From: Amycolatopsis albispora
GTDB lineage: Bacteria; Actinomycetota; Actinomycetes; Mycobacteriales; Pseudonocardiaceae
NCBI RefSeq assembly: GCF_003312875.1
Contig: NZ_CP015163.1
Span: forward strand, 3,286,001-3,350,000
DNA length: 64,000 nucleotides
Direction: 5' to 3'
In this document: piece after piece, positions 8,592 through 17,184 of the stretch
Layout of the letters: each line of letters starts with the position of its first letter
Numbering within the stretch: position 1 is the stretch's first letter
Made by a program: the position numbers and the translations under genes
Notes under the pieces: generated by a model
What the model was told of the DNA's origin: nothing
What the model saw: only the letters and a program-made list of their open reading frames with translations
Database searches by the model: none

Positions 8592-9545
8592 CAGGCACCT
8601 CCCCGGGGCCGCCGACGACGAACTTGCCCTCAATGACCAGCATGCCGCTGGGAAACCGCTGGTCAGCCGCGGAACCGTCTGCGTGTAGCCCTGCCGAGGG
8701 CACCAACCTGCGACCAACGTCGCTAACGGCGAACCCAGGGGCACATCCAGCGCCTCCGACGACCGCTCCCAAATGCTGGGGTGGTCCGGCAGAAGTTGAC
8801 ATTTGCGAGCCCGAGGGGAGCCCGAGAGGGCTCGGACAAGACGACAGCGGTCGACACTTGTCAACATCAACGGACAGGCTGCGCTGCCGCCGGGTGGCCG
8901 AAAAGGTCTTGTTCGGCATCACTCGGCACCATCCGACACGGCGGACTTCGGACTCTTAACCAGCGGGTTCGGATACTGGCGGTACTCAATTGCCGCGCGC
9001 CAGCATGTACGTTCGCTTCCGCTTCCGTCCCTGTGGCGCTCGTCGGCGGACAAGTAGCGTGCCTTGGAAACGCCGTACCAGCTGCCGGTGCCTCGGCTGA
9101 TCAAGCTCGCACCGGTGACTTCACAGCATTGAGGTCGTTCGGCAGAGGTGCTGTATTCGGAGTTCCACCCGCGACAGCAGGTGCCATTCAGTCAAGTTCG
9201 GTCGTTGGTGTCGAAATCCGGGCCTGTGAGCGGCCTCTTGGAGTGATTTCGCGATACACGCCGACGACCGTGCGGAAGGCTCGATGACTCCACCACTATG
9301 CCGTGGGCCTGCTCGGCAAAGGCCACTACGCCGAACGTGGCGCATGCCAGTCAGCCATTGGCCTCACGCACCCCGTCTCGGGCGCGGGCGCGACGGTGCG
9401 GCCCCTTTGTTGGTGCCGAACCGTGTCCCGCACCGCACAGCTGCTCATCGTTACTCCGACCGCACGGTTCTTACCCGGATCACGAACGCGCGCGTCCGGA
9501 CGGTCGGGTTCTCGTCGTCACGCCCCGATTTAAGGAGTTCTTGTC
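8592..9545. other. long intergenic region
   Basis: I find no supportable gene here. A small hairpin GAGCCC-GAGA-GGGCTC lies near 8821-8836. On the minus strand TTGACA (8853-8858) could be a -35 box for the DUF2637 gene. The right end carries the AAGGAG ribosome site of the methyltransferase at 9532-9537. The length suggests a lost gene or a regulatory region between divergent element genes. Confidence 0.4.
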
Positions 9546-10643
9546 GTGTCTCAAGTTCACTTCGACGGTCACGGCGTCACGCTGTTCACCGGTGACGCCG
9601 CCACCGTCCTGGGCGGACTGCCCGACGGCTCCGTCGACTGCGTGGTCACCAGCCCGCCCTACTGGGGCTTGCGCGACTACGGCACCGCCCGCTGGAGCGG
9701 CGGTGACCCGACCTGCGCGCACCTGACCACCGCAGGCTCGCGGTGCCGTCGTTGCGGGGCTCGGCGCTCGGACCTGCAACACGGTCTGGAACCGACGCCA
9801 CAGGACTACATCGACCGCCTGCGAGCGGTGTTCAACGAGCTGTCGCGAGTCCTGGTCGGCACCGGCACTGTTTGGCTGAACCTGGGCGATTCCTACGCCG
9901 CCGATCCCCCAGGTCGCACGGCCGACGGCATGCGAGCGAGCACCCTGGCCGGCAGATCCGCGGCCGCGCCGCTGCGGGAATCCGTTCGCCGCGCAGGGGT
10001 GCGGCGCACCCGGCCCCTCCCGCGCAAGAATCTCGTCGGCATGCCCTGGCGCGTGGCGTTCGCGCTTCAAGACGACGGGTGGATTCTGCGCAGCGCCATC
10101 ATCTGGCACAAACCCAACGCCATGCCCGAGCCGGTACGCGACCGCGTGTCCACCCGGTACGAAATGGTGTTCATGCTGACCAAGCAGCAGCACTACTTCT
10201 TCAATCTCGACCCGATCCGGGAACCACCCGCCCGTCCACCCGCCCCCGCACGCCGAGTCGATGCCAACGTGGACGGCAAGTATGCCCGCACCGCACCCTT
10301 CTCCGGCAACCGCCATGGCCAGGCGATGCGGCCCACCGGCACCCGCCACACCGCGAGAAACCCGCGAGGCAGGAACCCCGGCGACGTCTGGTCCATCACC
10401 ACCCGACCGCTCCGGGAAGCGCACTTCGCCGCCTTCCCCATCGACCTGCCGCTGCGCTGCATCACCGCCGGCTGCCCTGATGGTGGCACCGTGCTCGACC
10501 CGTTCAGCGGCGCCGCCACCACCGGAATCGCTGCCCGGCAACTCGGCCGCTCCTATATCGGGATCGACCTGAACCCGGAATTCCACGACATCGGACTGCG
10601 GCGGCTCGGCCTGTGCTCCACCGGCGGGAGGTCGGCAGCGTGA
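9546..10643 (+). CDS. site-specific DNA methyltransferase (N4/N6, beta type)
   Basis: The 365-residue protein starts at GTG 9546 after AAGGAG. The catalytic motif TSPPYW (residues 35-40) comes first and the SAM-binding DPFSGAATTG (about 318) last, the circular order of beta-class amino-methyltransferases; SPPYW favours N4-cytosine. The internal CAHL...CRRCGARR segment may bind zinc. No restriction endonuclease lies beside it, so it is probably a solitary enzyme that protects or marks the mobile element. It overlaps the possible upstream starts of the next gene, suggesting one transcript. Confidence 0.9.
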   Translation: MSQVHFDGHGVTLFTGDAATVLGGLPDGSVDCVVTSPPYWGLRDYGTARWSGGDPTCAHLTTAGSRCRRCGARRSDLQHGLEPTPQDYIDRLRAVFNELSRVLVGTGTVWLNLGDSYAADPPGRTADGMRASTLAGRSAAAPLRESVRRAGVRRTRPLPRKNLVGMPWRVAFALQDDGWILRSAIIWHKPNAMPEPVRDRVSTRYEMVFMLTKQQHYFFNLDPIREPPARPPAPARRVDANVDGKYARTAPFSGNRHGQAMRPTGTRHTARNPRGRNPGDVWSITTRPLREAHFAAFPIDLPLRCITAGCPDGGTVLDPFSGAATTGIAARQLGRSYIGIDLNPEFHDIGLRRLGLCSTGGRSAA

Positions 10644-10765
10644 CCGGCAACGCGGCAGGGCCCACCCGATCGGGGGCCTCCGGGATGAGCACTTCTCCGA
10701 CTACTCTTCCGGGCCCGCTCAAAGTCGGCGCTGCCAGAGGGAAACCGGCACAGGAAGGAGGCGTT

Positions 10766-11086
10766 GTGGACGACTTCACGACCAGCAATCAGGCTTCGGA
10801 TCTGCCTGCAGCAGTGCAGCAGCTTGCCGAAGCGGTCCACACCCTGGCCGTCGCCGCCCAGCGGGATCCGGATGCGCTGCTCACCGCGGAGCAAGTTGGC
10901 GAGTTGCTCGGCTTGTCGCCGCGCACGTTGAAGGATCAGGCGGCGGCCCGGGTGTTTCCGCACCGCAGGTTCGGCAAGCACTACCGGTTCAGCCGCGACG
11001 ACGTCGCCGAGATGGTGCGTCACGCCCGATGCGCACCCCGCATCCCCGACAACTGGAAGGAGAAAAAATGGCCTACGGCGAGCTGA
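10766..11086 (+). CDS. excisionase-like helix-turn-helix protein
   Basis: GTG 10766 is chosen because AAGGAGG lies 4-5 bases upstream; longer in-frame starts exist but lack such a site. The 106-residue product ends with a MerR/Xis-like fold: LLTAEQVGELLGLSPRTLKD followed by FPHRRFGKHYRFSRDDV. This is the usual directionality factor of tyrosine integrases. It overlaps the start of the integrase gene by 19 bases, so both are likely translated together. It should control excision of the element at the tRNA-Val site. Confidence 0.82.
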   Translation: MDDFTTSNQASDLPAAVQQLAEAVHTLAVAAQRDPDALLTAEQVGELLGLSPRTLKDQAAARVFPHRRFGKHYRFSRDDVAEMVRHARCAPRIPDNWKEKKWPTAS

Positions 11087-12411
11087 TAGTCAAGGACCCG
11101 CCGTTGTGGAGGTGCCGATTCAAACTGCCCAACGGCACCTGGGGCAGCAAATCAGGGTTTCCCACGAAAGAAGCAGCAGAAGATTGGGGTGACGAGCAGG
11201 AAGACCAGATCAGGCGCAGCGTGTGGAGGGACCCGCGCGAGGGGGAGAAGCCGTTCGACGTCTTCGCCGAGGAGTGGTTCGCCGCGGTGTCGCCGAGGCT
11301 GGAACCCACCACGGTCGCGAAGTATCGATCCTACCTGGACAACCAGCTGCTACCGAAGTGGTCCGGCTGGCCCATGGTGGTCATCTACCACGACTACGAG
11401 GAGATCGAGAAGTGGCTGTCGCAGTTGGACGAAAACTACGCCGACTCTTCCGTATCCTCGTACTTCGCGTTGTTCTCCACCATCATGGGCGTCGCCTCGG
11501 ATCGGGCGAAGATCATCCCAGGCAATCCGTGCCGTGGTGTGCGGATCGGCTCCGGTGAGTACGAAGAGGAACGCCTCGTCGCCAGTCCCGTCCAGATCTT
11601 GCGAGCAGCAATGCGCCTGTACGAACGCGGGCTCGGCCTCGGCGGGTTCACCCTCTGCCTGCTCGACGGCTACACCGGCGCTCGCTGGGGTGAATTGGTC
11701 GGGCAGCAGCGCCACGAGTACGACCCGGAACGCCGCCGGATCCGGATCTGTGCGCCGCTCAAGGAGGTCAGCGGGAAAGTATTCAAGGGCGGCAGCCTCG
11801 CCGCGCAATCAGGCGGAGCGACATCGCACCCCTCCCCGGTGCGACCGGGACGTCGGCGGAGCAAGGGGAAGAAGGGCCGGACCAAGACACCAGCCGGGAC
11901 CCGATGGGTTGACCTCCCGCCGAGCATCGCGGTGTTCTACGAAGAACTGATGGACAGCCACCCACACCCGTTCGTGCTCTGCACGCCCGAGGGCAAACCA
12001 TGGCGGCGGTCCAACTTCCGCAACCGGCACTGGCGACCGGTCTGGGATGGGACCGAGGGTGGCGACCGGCAAGTCGCCCCGGCGATCCTGCCGGAGTTCA
12101 CCTTCCATGAGGGACGTCACAGCCATGCCACCTGGCTGATCGAAGACGGCATACCCGAAGTCGCCCGGCGAGCGCGGCTGGGGCAGAAGATGAAGGGTAT
12201 GGCCCGGGTCTACGACCACATCACCCCGGAAATGGAACGGGCAGTCATCCAGGCACTCGAACGACGTTGGCTGGCCTCGCTCAACGCACTCCGGCCCACC
12301 GAGCGGACCAAGCTCGGCGAGTGGTTCCCCCACTTAAGGAAGACAAGGCCGGTGGGCGAGTTGGAATCGGCCCCGCGGACCGTCTCCATTTCGTCTCCAT
12401 TGCACAAGTAA
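11068..12411 (+). CDS. tyrosine integrase of the tRNA-Val element
   Basis: The 447-residue protein starts at ATG 11068 (GGAAGGAG upstream). An AP2-like arm-binding N-terminus and SAM-like core-binding domain (60-160) precede the catalytic domain with R206 (GARWGEL), H347-x-x-R350 (HEGRHSH) and nucleophile Y382 (ARVYDHI). It catalyses integration and excision. Its stop is 53 bases from the CCA end of tRNA-Val(GAC), the expected arrangement when a tRNA 3' end serves as attB. A basic insertion near residues 255-275 (RRRSKGKKGR) is unusual but seen in this family. Catalytic residues are complete. Confidence 0.93.
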   Translation: MAYGELIVKDPPLWRCRFKLPNGTWGSKSGFPTKEAAEDWGDEQEDQIRRSVWRDPREGEKPFDVFAEEWFAAVSPRLEPTTVAKYRSYLDNQLLPKWSGWPMVVIYHDYEEIEKWLSQLDENYADSSVSSYFALFSTIMGVASDRAKIIPGNPCRGVRIGSGEYEEERLVASPVQILRAAMRLYERGLGLGGFTLCLLDGYTGARWGELVGQQRHEYDPERRRIRICAPLKEVSGKVFKGGSLAAQSGGATSHPSPVRPGRRRSKGKKGRTKTPAGTRWVDLPPSIAVFYEELMDSHPHPFVLCTPEGKPWRRSNFRNRHWRPVWDGTEGGDRQVAPAILPEFTFHEGRHSHATWLIEDGIPEVARRARLGQKMKGMARVYDHITPEMERAVIQALERRWLASLNALRPTERTKLGEWFPHLRKTRPVGELESAPRTVSISSPLHK

Positions 12412-12460
12412 AGCCCCATCCCTCCGGAGGAGGAACAGGGCCTTGGCCTGCGAAAACAGC

Positions 12461-12535
12461 TGGTGCGCGATACTGGGATTGAACCAGTGACCTCTTCCGT
12501 GTCAGGGAAGCGCTCTCCCGCTGAGCTAATCGCGC
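12461..12535 (-). tRNA. tRNA-Val (GAC)
   Basis: The minus strand folds with acceptor GCGCGAT/ATCGCGC, D arm, anticodon stem CTTCC/GGAAG with anticodon GAC, and T loop GGTTCAATCCC. The terminal CCA is encoded (12461-12463). The 3' end faces the integrase gene, so it is the likely attachment site of the island to the left. Confidence 0.95.
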
Positions 12536-12536
12536 G

Positions 12537-12607
12537 AGGTGGAGACGGGATTCGAACCCGTGTACACGGCTTTGCAGGCCGTTGCCTCGCCTCTCGGCCA
12601 CTCCACC
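12537..12607 (-). tRNA. tRNA-Cys (GCA)
   Basis: Acceptor GGTGGAG/CTCCACC, anticodon loop with GCA and T arm GGGTTCGAATCCC are all present. It follows tRNA-Gly on the same strand with a short spacer, so the three genes form one operon. Confidence 0.95.
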
Positions 12608-12632
12608 GTGTCAGGCCCGAGTAGGCCTTCCG

Positions 12633-12705
12633 AGCGGACGACGGGACTCGAACCCGCGACCCTCACCTTGGCAAGGTGATGCGCTACCAGCTGCGCTACG
12701 TCCGC
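12633..12705 (-). tRNA. tRNA-Gly (GCC)
   Basis: Acceptor GCGGACG/CGTCCGC, anticodon stem CACCTT with anticodon GCC and a standard T arm are visible. It is the first gene of the Gly-Cys-Val tRNA operon. A possible -10 box (TAGAGT on the minus strand, 12753-12758) lies upstream. Confidence 0.95.
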
Positions 12706-12826
12706 ATTTCTCCCGCTCGCTCGGGGTTTCCCTCGCTCGCGGTGTGTGAAGAACTCTAGCCGATGCCCCGGACCCCGGTTACAGGGGGGTGGCCACAACC
12801 TTTCCCGGGGCCGTGAACAGGCCCGA

Positions 12827-13252
12827 TCAGCTCAGGTCGTTCGGGATCAGGTGGGTCAGCGCGTCGTCGACGTCGACCCACAGGTGCTCGTTTCCGGGCA
12901 GCACCACGTCGTAGGTCCGGTCGAGGAAGTCGGCGAGTTCCTGGGCCGACGCCTCGAACATCGCGTGCCCCGACGGCGAGTTCAGCTCGATCAGCACCGA
13001 CTCGGGGTCCTCGGCCGAAGGGCGGATCCGCACGTCCCCGTCGCCGGCGTCGGCGAGCAGGCCGTCGGCGAGCAGGTCACGTGCGTACACCCACTCGACC
13101 CAACCGGCGCGGCCGGTCCGGAACGCGGCGACGACCGCGTACGGGTCGCGAGTGTCGTAGCGCAGCTCCACCTTGACGGGGACTGCGGGCGTCCGCGGGG
13201 CCAGCAGGTCGAAGACCGCGGTCGAGCGGAGCGTCACGTGATCGTTTCGCAT
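12827..13252 (-). CDS. ssgB: SsgA/SsgB-family sporulation and cell-division regulator
   Basis: The 141-residue protein begins MRNDHVTLRSTAVFDLLAP at ATG 13252; a GTG at 13267 is the alternative start with a better GGAGAGGA site. The SsgA-like core is clear: VKVELRYDTRDPYAVVAAF, then WVEWVYARDLLADGL and DVRIRPS. SsgB recruits FtsZ to septation sites in streptomycetes and is the most widespread member of the family; length and single-copy context fit. It points away from the lone tRNA-Val gene. The symbol is given at family level. Confidence 0.85.
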   Translation of the reverse strand: MRNDHVTLRSTAVFDLLAPRTPAVPVKVELRYDTRDPYAVVAAFRTGRAGWVEWVYARDLLADGLLADAGDGDVRIRPSAEDPESVLIELNSPSGHAMFEASAQELADFLDRTYDVVLPGNEHLWVDVDDALTHLIPNDLS

Positions 13253-13678
13253 CGTCCTACCCTTCACTCCTCTCCCGGTCCAGGTTGACCGAGTCGCGAC
13301 GTTGAGACGTACCGGGGCGCCGTGTCGCTCGCGGATTCGCCGAAGATCACCCGTACGGGGTCATCGCGGCGGCCACTCGCTCCATCATCACCCCTGGCCT
13401 CCGGGCCGCCGCACGCGCCCTGGCTGATCTCCCACGGGTCCATACTGCTCGGTTTGATCCCGGCGCGATAGCGCTGTCGCGCGAATGTCGGAAGTCACTC
13501 ACCGGCCTCCGCCCGCCGAAGGCCTTCGCTACCACGTTGTTGTTCGCTCCGTGTCGGGCGGTGCGCGGAACGTGTCGATCCGGAACCACCCGTTTGGCCG
13601 GGCCCGGTCCCGGCTAACGGGACCCCGGTGTGCGGGCCCCGCGAGGGGGTGCGCTAATGTGTTCACACACCGCAAGCG
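13253..13678. other. regulatory gap between ssgB and tRNA-Val
   Basis: No gene is seen. The region should contain the ssgB promoter (minus strand) and the tRNA promoter (plus strand); TAATGT at 13655-13660 is a good -10 for the latter. Confidence 0.4.
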
Positions 13679-13750
13679 GGGCGATTAGCTCAGCGGGAGA
13701 GCGCTTCGTTCACACCGAAGAGGTCACTGGTTCGATCCCAGTATCGCCCA
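13679..13750 (+). tRNA. tRNA-Val (CAC)
   Basis: Acceptor GGGCGAT/ATCGCCC, anticodon stem CTTCG/CGAAG with anticodon CAC and T arm GGTTCGATCCC. D and anticodon-flanking sequences are nearly identical to the tRNA-Val(GAC) gene 1.2 kb away. Confidence 0.95.
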
Positions 13751-13770
13751 CCGCCCAGTTTAGCGATGTC

Positions 13771-13803
13771 AACGGCCTGCCGGTTCCGATCCGGCGGGCC
13801 GTT
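13771..13803 (+). terminator. hairpin terminator after tRNA-Val
   Basis: AACGGCCTGCCGG pairs with CCGGCGGGCCGTT across a 7-base loop, giving a 13-bp stem with one G-U pair. A pyrimidine-rich stretch follows. It lies 21 bases after the tRNA. Confidence 0.75.
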
Positions 13804-13882
13804 CTGCTTTCTGCGACCAGGATCACGCGTCCGGTGTGACCCAGCTCCCTCCATTCCCGACGGTCAGCGGATCGACCCGTGG

Positions 13883-13912
13883 TTGACTTATCGGAAGATA
13901 TCTTCCTATAGT
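13883..13912 (+). promoter_or_regulatory. padR promoter with palindromic operator
   Basis: TTGACT (13883-13888) and TATAGT (13907-13912) are separated by 18 bases. The spacer holds the perfect palindrome GGAAGATATCTTCC (13893-13906). The ATG is at 13920, so transcription should begin at or next to the start codon (leaderless). The palindrome is the likely PadR operator for autorepression. Confidence 0.7.
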
Positions 13913-13919
13913 TCTCGGC

Positions 13920-14261
13920 ATGCCACGCCGGAAGCCGGGAAGCCTGCTGCCGCTCGAGACCGAGATCCTCGAAGCGGCGCTGCGGTCGGACGCGCCCTTC
14001 CACGGGTTCGCACTGGCCCAGACCATGCGGGAGCAACGCGGCTCGTCCACGCTGACGAGCCACGGCACGCTCTACAAAGCCCTGGGCAGGCTGGAGGAAT
14101 TCGGCCTGCTCACCTCCGAATGGGAGGACGCCGAGGCAGCCGAGGGCCGTCCTCGCCGCCGCCTCTACGAACTCACCGGGCGGGGCGCCCAGGTGGCCGC
14201 GCGCGCCGCCGCCGAGCAGCCCGCCCGCCGTGCCCCGCGCACCTCCCCGGAGCCCGCATGA
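13920..14261 (+). CDS. PadR-family transcriptional regulator
   Basis: The 113-residue protein has the PadR winged-helix: FHGFALAQTMREQ, then SHGTLYKALGRLEEFGLL and PRRRLYELTGRG. It should repress its own operon through the palindrome in its promoter. Its stop overlaps the ATG of the membrane-protein gene (ATGA), and a sensor kinase and response regulator follow. No ribosome site precedes the ATG, in keeping with leaderless translation. The effector is unknown. Confidence 0.9.
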   Translation: MPRRKPGSLLPLETEILEAALRSDAPFHGFALAQTMREQRGSSTLTSHGTLYKALGRLEEFGLLTSEWEDAEAAEGRPRRRLYELTGRGAQVAARAAAEQPARRAPRTSPEPA

Positions 14262-14905
14262 ACCCCGAACGCGTGGCCGCGCTGGTGACCCGCTGGGTGC
14301 GCTGCTACACACGCGGCCTGCCCGCGCCGATCGCCGAGCGCCGGATCGGGGAGATCGCGGCCGATCTGCACGACCACATCACCTGCGAACGCGACGCCGG
14401 AACCGGCGGCACGCGGATCGCGCTCGGCCTGCTGTCGCGAATGGTGCGTGGCCTGCCCGCGGACGTTTCCTGGCGGGGACAACACCTCCAGGACCGGTTC
14501 CCCACGCTGGAGGAAGCGATGAAGAAGCAGAAGACCGCCTACCGCTCGGCCGTCGGTGTCGCGCTCGCGGCCGCGTTGATCCTGCTGTGGGGCATGGGCG
14601 CGGTCGGCGTCATCGGCGTCGAGGGCGACCGTGCCGACCTGATGTACTTCGGCGTGCTCGCCGTCGGGGTCGTCGGTGCCGTTCTCGCGCGCTTCCGCCC
14701 GGCGGGCATGGCACGCGCGCTGGTCGCCACGGCGGCCGCCCAGGCGTTGGTCACCGTGCTCGCGTTCGCCGCGGGCAAACACGAGTCGCCAGCCACCTCC
14801 GTGCTTGAACTCCTGGGGCTCAACGGGTTCTTCGCCGCGCTCTTCCTCGGTTCGGCCTGGCTGTTCCGGCGGGCCGAACCGCGGAAGCCGCCCGTTCTCC
14901 GTTGA
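14258..14905 (+). CDS. PadR-linked membrane protein
   Basis: The 215-residue protein has a cytoplasmic N-terminus of about 95 residues (RVAALVTRWVRCYTRGLPAP, IGEIAADLHDHI) like the permease-prefix domain often paired with PadR, followed by four hydrophobic segments (AVGVALAAALILLWGMGAV to LNGFFAALFLGSAWLF). It is translationally coupled to padR. Possible roles are sensing or modulating the two-component system downstream; the function is not known. Confidence 0.75.
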   Translation: MNPERVAALVTRWVRCYTRGLPAPIAERRIGEIAADLHDHITCERDAGTGGTRIALGLLSRMVRGLPADVSWRGQHLQDRFPTLEEAMKKQKTAYRSAVGVALAAALILLWGMGAVGVIGVEGDRADLMYFGVLAVGVVGAVLARFRPAGMARALVATAAAQALVTVLAFAAGKHESPATSVLELLGLNGFFAALFLGSAWLFRRAEPRKPPVLR

Positions 14906-14936
14906 CCAGCGCACCCGGAAAGCCCAAAGTGAGCCC

Positions 14937-16028
14937 ATGAACCGGGCTCTCGCGGCGCTGACCGGCGGCGCGTTCCTCACACTGGTGATCGGCGCGCTCG
15001 CGTCCCGTGAACCCCTGTGGGTGATCCCGCTCGGCGCGGTGTTCACCGCACTCGGCACCGCGGGCTTCCTCTGGGTGCACCGGCGCGAGCGGCTCGGCTG
15101 GTCGATCGCGTACGTCGCGGTCCAGTTGCCGCTCGCGTACGCGGTGTTCTCCTACGATCCCGGTGTCGGCGGCACGTTGTTCTTCGTGGTGCTGGTGAGT
15201 CAGTGCGTGCTGCTGCTCCCCCGGCCCGGCACCGCGGTGGTGATCCTGCTCGTCCCGCTCGCGCACGCCGGCATGGCCTGGCACGACGCGCTGCGCGAAG
15301 GCATCGGCCTGTTCGCCTCGGTGTTGTTCGCCGCGATCATCACCGAACTCCTGCAGCGCGAACAGAAAACCCGGCGCGCGCTCGCCGAGGCGCACGAGCA
15401 GTTGCGCGACTACACCGCACAGGCGGAACGGCTCGCCACCGCGCAGGAACGCAACCGTGTCGCCCGTGACATCCACGATGGACTCGGGCATTCCCTGACC
15501 GTGGTCCAGATGCAGGTCAAGGCCGCGCGGGCGGTGTTGCAGACGGACCCCGCCAAGGCCGACGCCGTGCTCGCCAAAGCGCAGGAGCAGGCCGAAGCCG
15601 CGCTGGCCGACGTACGCCGCTCGGTCAGCGCACTCCGCGAACCGCGGTCGATCCCGCCGTTGCCCGAAGCGTTGCGCGCGCTGGCCGAAGAGACCTCCGC
15701 GACCGGAGTGCCCACCGGCGTCACGGTTTCCGGCACCGAACGGCCGGTCGCCGACGAAGCGCGGGAGGCGCTGTACCGGACCGCCCAGGAGGGCCTGACC
15801 AACGTCCGCAAGCACGCCGCCGCCACCCGCGCGGAAATCGGCCTCACCTTTGCCGACGGCAAGATCCGGCTGGTCGTCCGCGACAACGGAACCGGCGTGG
15901 TGGACGGCCGGACGCCCGGCTTCGGCCTGCTGGGACTGCGCGAACGAGCCGCCGCGCTCGGCGGGCGGCTGAGCTTCGAACCCGCCCCTGGCAAGGGGTC
16001 CGCACTGACCATGGAGGTACCGGGATGA
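14937..16028 (+). CDS. sensor histidine kinase (NarL-partner type)
   Basis: The 363-residue kinase starts at ATG 14937. Four to five membrane segments occupy residues 5-145. A coiled linker leads to the HisKA_3 phosphoacceptor RNRVARDIHDGLGHSLTVVQ, with His in the DIHDGLGH motif, and a HATPase domain with DNGTGV and GLLGLRERAAALGG. It should phosphorylate the LuxR-type regulator whose start overlaps its stop (ATGA). The membrane part has no recognised sensor domain. Confidence 0.92.
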   Translation: MNRALAALTGGAFLTLVIGALASREPLWVIPLGAVFTALGTAGFLWVHRRERLGWSIAYVAVQLPLAYAVFSYDPGVGGTLFFVVLVSQCVLLLPRPGTAVVILLVPLAHAGMAWHDALREGIGLFASVLFAAIITELLQREQKTRRALAEAHEQLRDYTAQAERLATAQERNRVARDIHDGLGHSLTVVQMQVKAARAVLQTDPAKADAVLAKAQEQAEAALADVRRSVSALREPRSIPPLPEALRALAEETSATGVPTGVTVSGTERPVADEAREALYRTAQEGLTNVRKHAAATRAEIGLTFADGKIRLVVRDNGTGVVDGRTPGFGLLGLRERAAALGGRLSFEPAPGKGSALTMEVPG

Positions 16029-16681
16029 GCGCGGTCCGCGTGTTGCTCGTGGACGATCAGGCGCTGTTCCGCGAGGCGCTGGCAACGCTGCTGGCCACCC
16101 GCGACGACATCGAGGTGGTGGGTGAGGCGGGCAACGGGGACGAGGCGCTGCGCCGGTCCGCCGCACTGGCCCCCGACGTCGTGCTGATGGACCTGCGCAT
16201 GCCGGTGCTCGACGGTGTCGCGGCCACGCGGCGGCTGCGCGCCGAGCAACCCGGTGTGCAGGTCATCGCGCTCACCACGTTCGACGACGACGAGGACGTG
16301 TTCGCCGCGTTGCGTGCCGGGGCGCTCGGGTACCTGCTGAAGGACGCGTCCTCGGCGCAGTTGGTGGACGCGGTGCTGGCGGCGGCCCGCGGTGAGTCGG
16401 TGCTGCAGCCGTCCGTCGCGGCGAAGGTGGTGGCCAGGTTCGCGCAACTGCCCGACACCGATCCGGCACCACGGCCGCAGCCGCTGGTCGTTCCGCTGTC
16501 GGACCGCGAGCTGGACGTCCTGCGCCTGCTGGCCGACGGGCACAGCAACCGGGAGATCGCCGGCTCGCTGTTCCTCGCCGAGGGCACCGTGAAGAACCAC
16601 GTGACCAGCGTGCTGGCCAAGCTGGGTGCCCGCGACCGCACTCAGGCCGCGCTGCGGGCCCGCGCGCTCGGCCTGCTGTGA
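16025..16681 (+). CDS. LuxR/NarL-type response regulator
   Basis: The 218-residue protein has a receiver domain (LLVDDQALFRE, phospho-Asp in VVLMDLRMPVLDG, Lys in GYLLKDAS) and a C-terminal LuxR HTH (LSDRELDVLRLLADGHSNREIAGSLFLAEGTVKNHV). It is the partner of the kinase immediately upstream. Last gene of the padR operon. A likely output is the next gene pair, but that is inference. Confidence 0.94.
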   Translation: MSAVRVLLVDDQALFREALATLLATRDDIEVVGEAGNGDEALRRSAALAPDVVLMDLRMPVLDGVAATRRLRAEQPGVQVIALTTFDDDEDVFAALRAGALGYLLKDASSAQLVDAVLAAARGESVLQPSVAAKVVARFAQLPDTDPAPRPQPLVVPLSDRELDVLRLLADGHSNREIAGSLFLAEGTVKNHVTSVLAKLGARDRTQAALRARALGLL

Positions 16682-16794
16682 GGTCATGCCCGGCACATGA
16701 CCGGAGGTCATGACCTCCGGCACCTGGCAGCACGGCCTCCGGCGGCGATGCTCGATCGCGACAAGGCGTTCACCGCGATCGGGAGGTCCCCGCC

Positions 16795-17181
16795 ATGACA
16801 ACCGCCACGCACCGCACCACGACCCGCAAGCTGGTCCGCTTCACCGCGCACTACCTGGAAATGGTCGTGGCCATGCTCGTCGGCATGTTCGCGCTCGCCC
16901 CGCTGTGGCCCGACGCGTGGGTGGCCAGACCGGACGTGGCCGCGCTGGTGATGGCCACCGACATGACCGTCGCGATGGCGTTGTGGATGGCCGTCCGGCG
17001 GCACTCGTGGCCGCGGATCGCGGAGATGTCCGCGGTGATGTACCTGCCGTTCCTGGCGCTGCTGGTGCCGCACTGGTTCGGCGTGCTGTCCGGCTCCGCG
17101 GTGATGGCCGCCGGGCACGTCATCATGTTCCCGCTGATGCTGGCCGCCATGGTGTGGCGCCGCGACGAATACTGGCACTGA
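16795..17181 (+). CDS. small polytopic membrane protein
   Basis: The 128-residue protein starts at ATG 16795 (GGGAGG about 9 bases upstream). It has four hydrophobic helices (MVVAMLVGMFALAPLW, VMATDMTVAMALWMAV, VMYLPFLALLVPHW and VIMFPLMLAAMVW) and ends RRDEYWH. It lies three bases before the DJ-1-like gene. Similar proteins accompany DJ-1/PfpI membrane proteins in actinobacteria, but no function is known. Confidence 0.8.
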   Translation: MTTATHRTTTRKLVRFTAHYLEMVVAMLVGMFALAPLWPDAWVARPDVAALVMATDMTVAMALWMAVRRHSWPRIAEMSAVMYLPFLALLVPHWFGVLSGSAVMAAGHVIMFPLMLAAMVWRRDEYWH

Positions 17182-17184
17182 GCC

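Noticed and set aside
12412..12460. Terminator between integrase and tRNA-Val (CCTCCGGAGG).
   Set aside because: The palindrome has no loop and no T-run, so it is not a convincing terminator.
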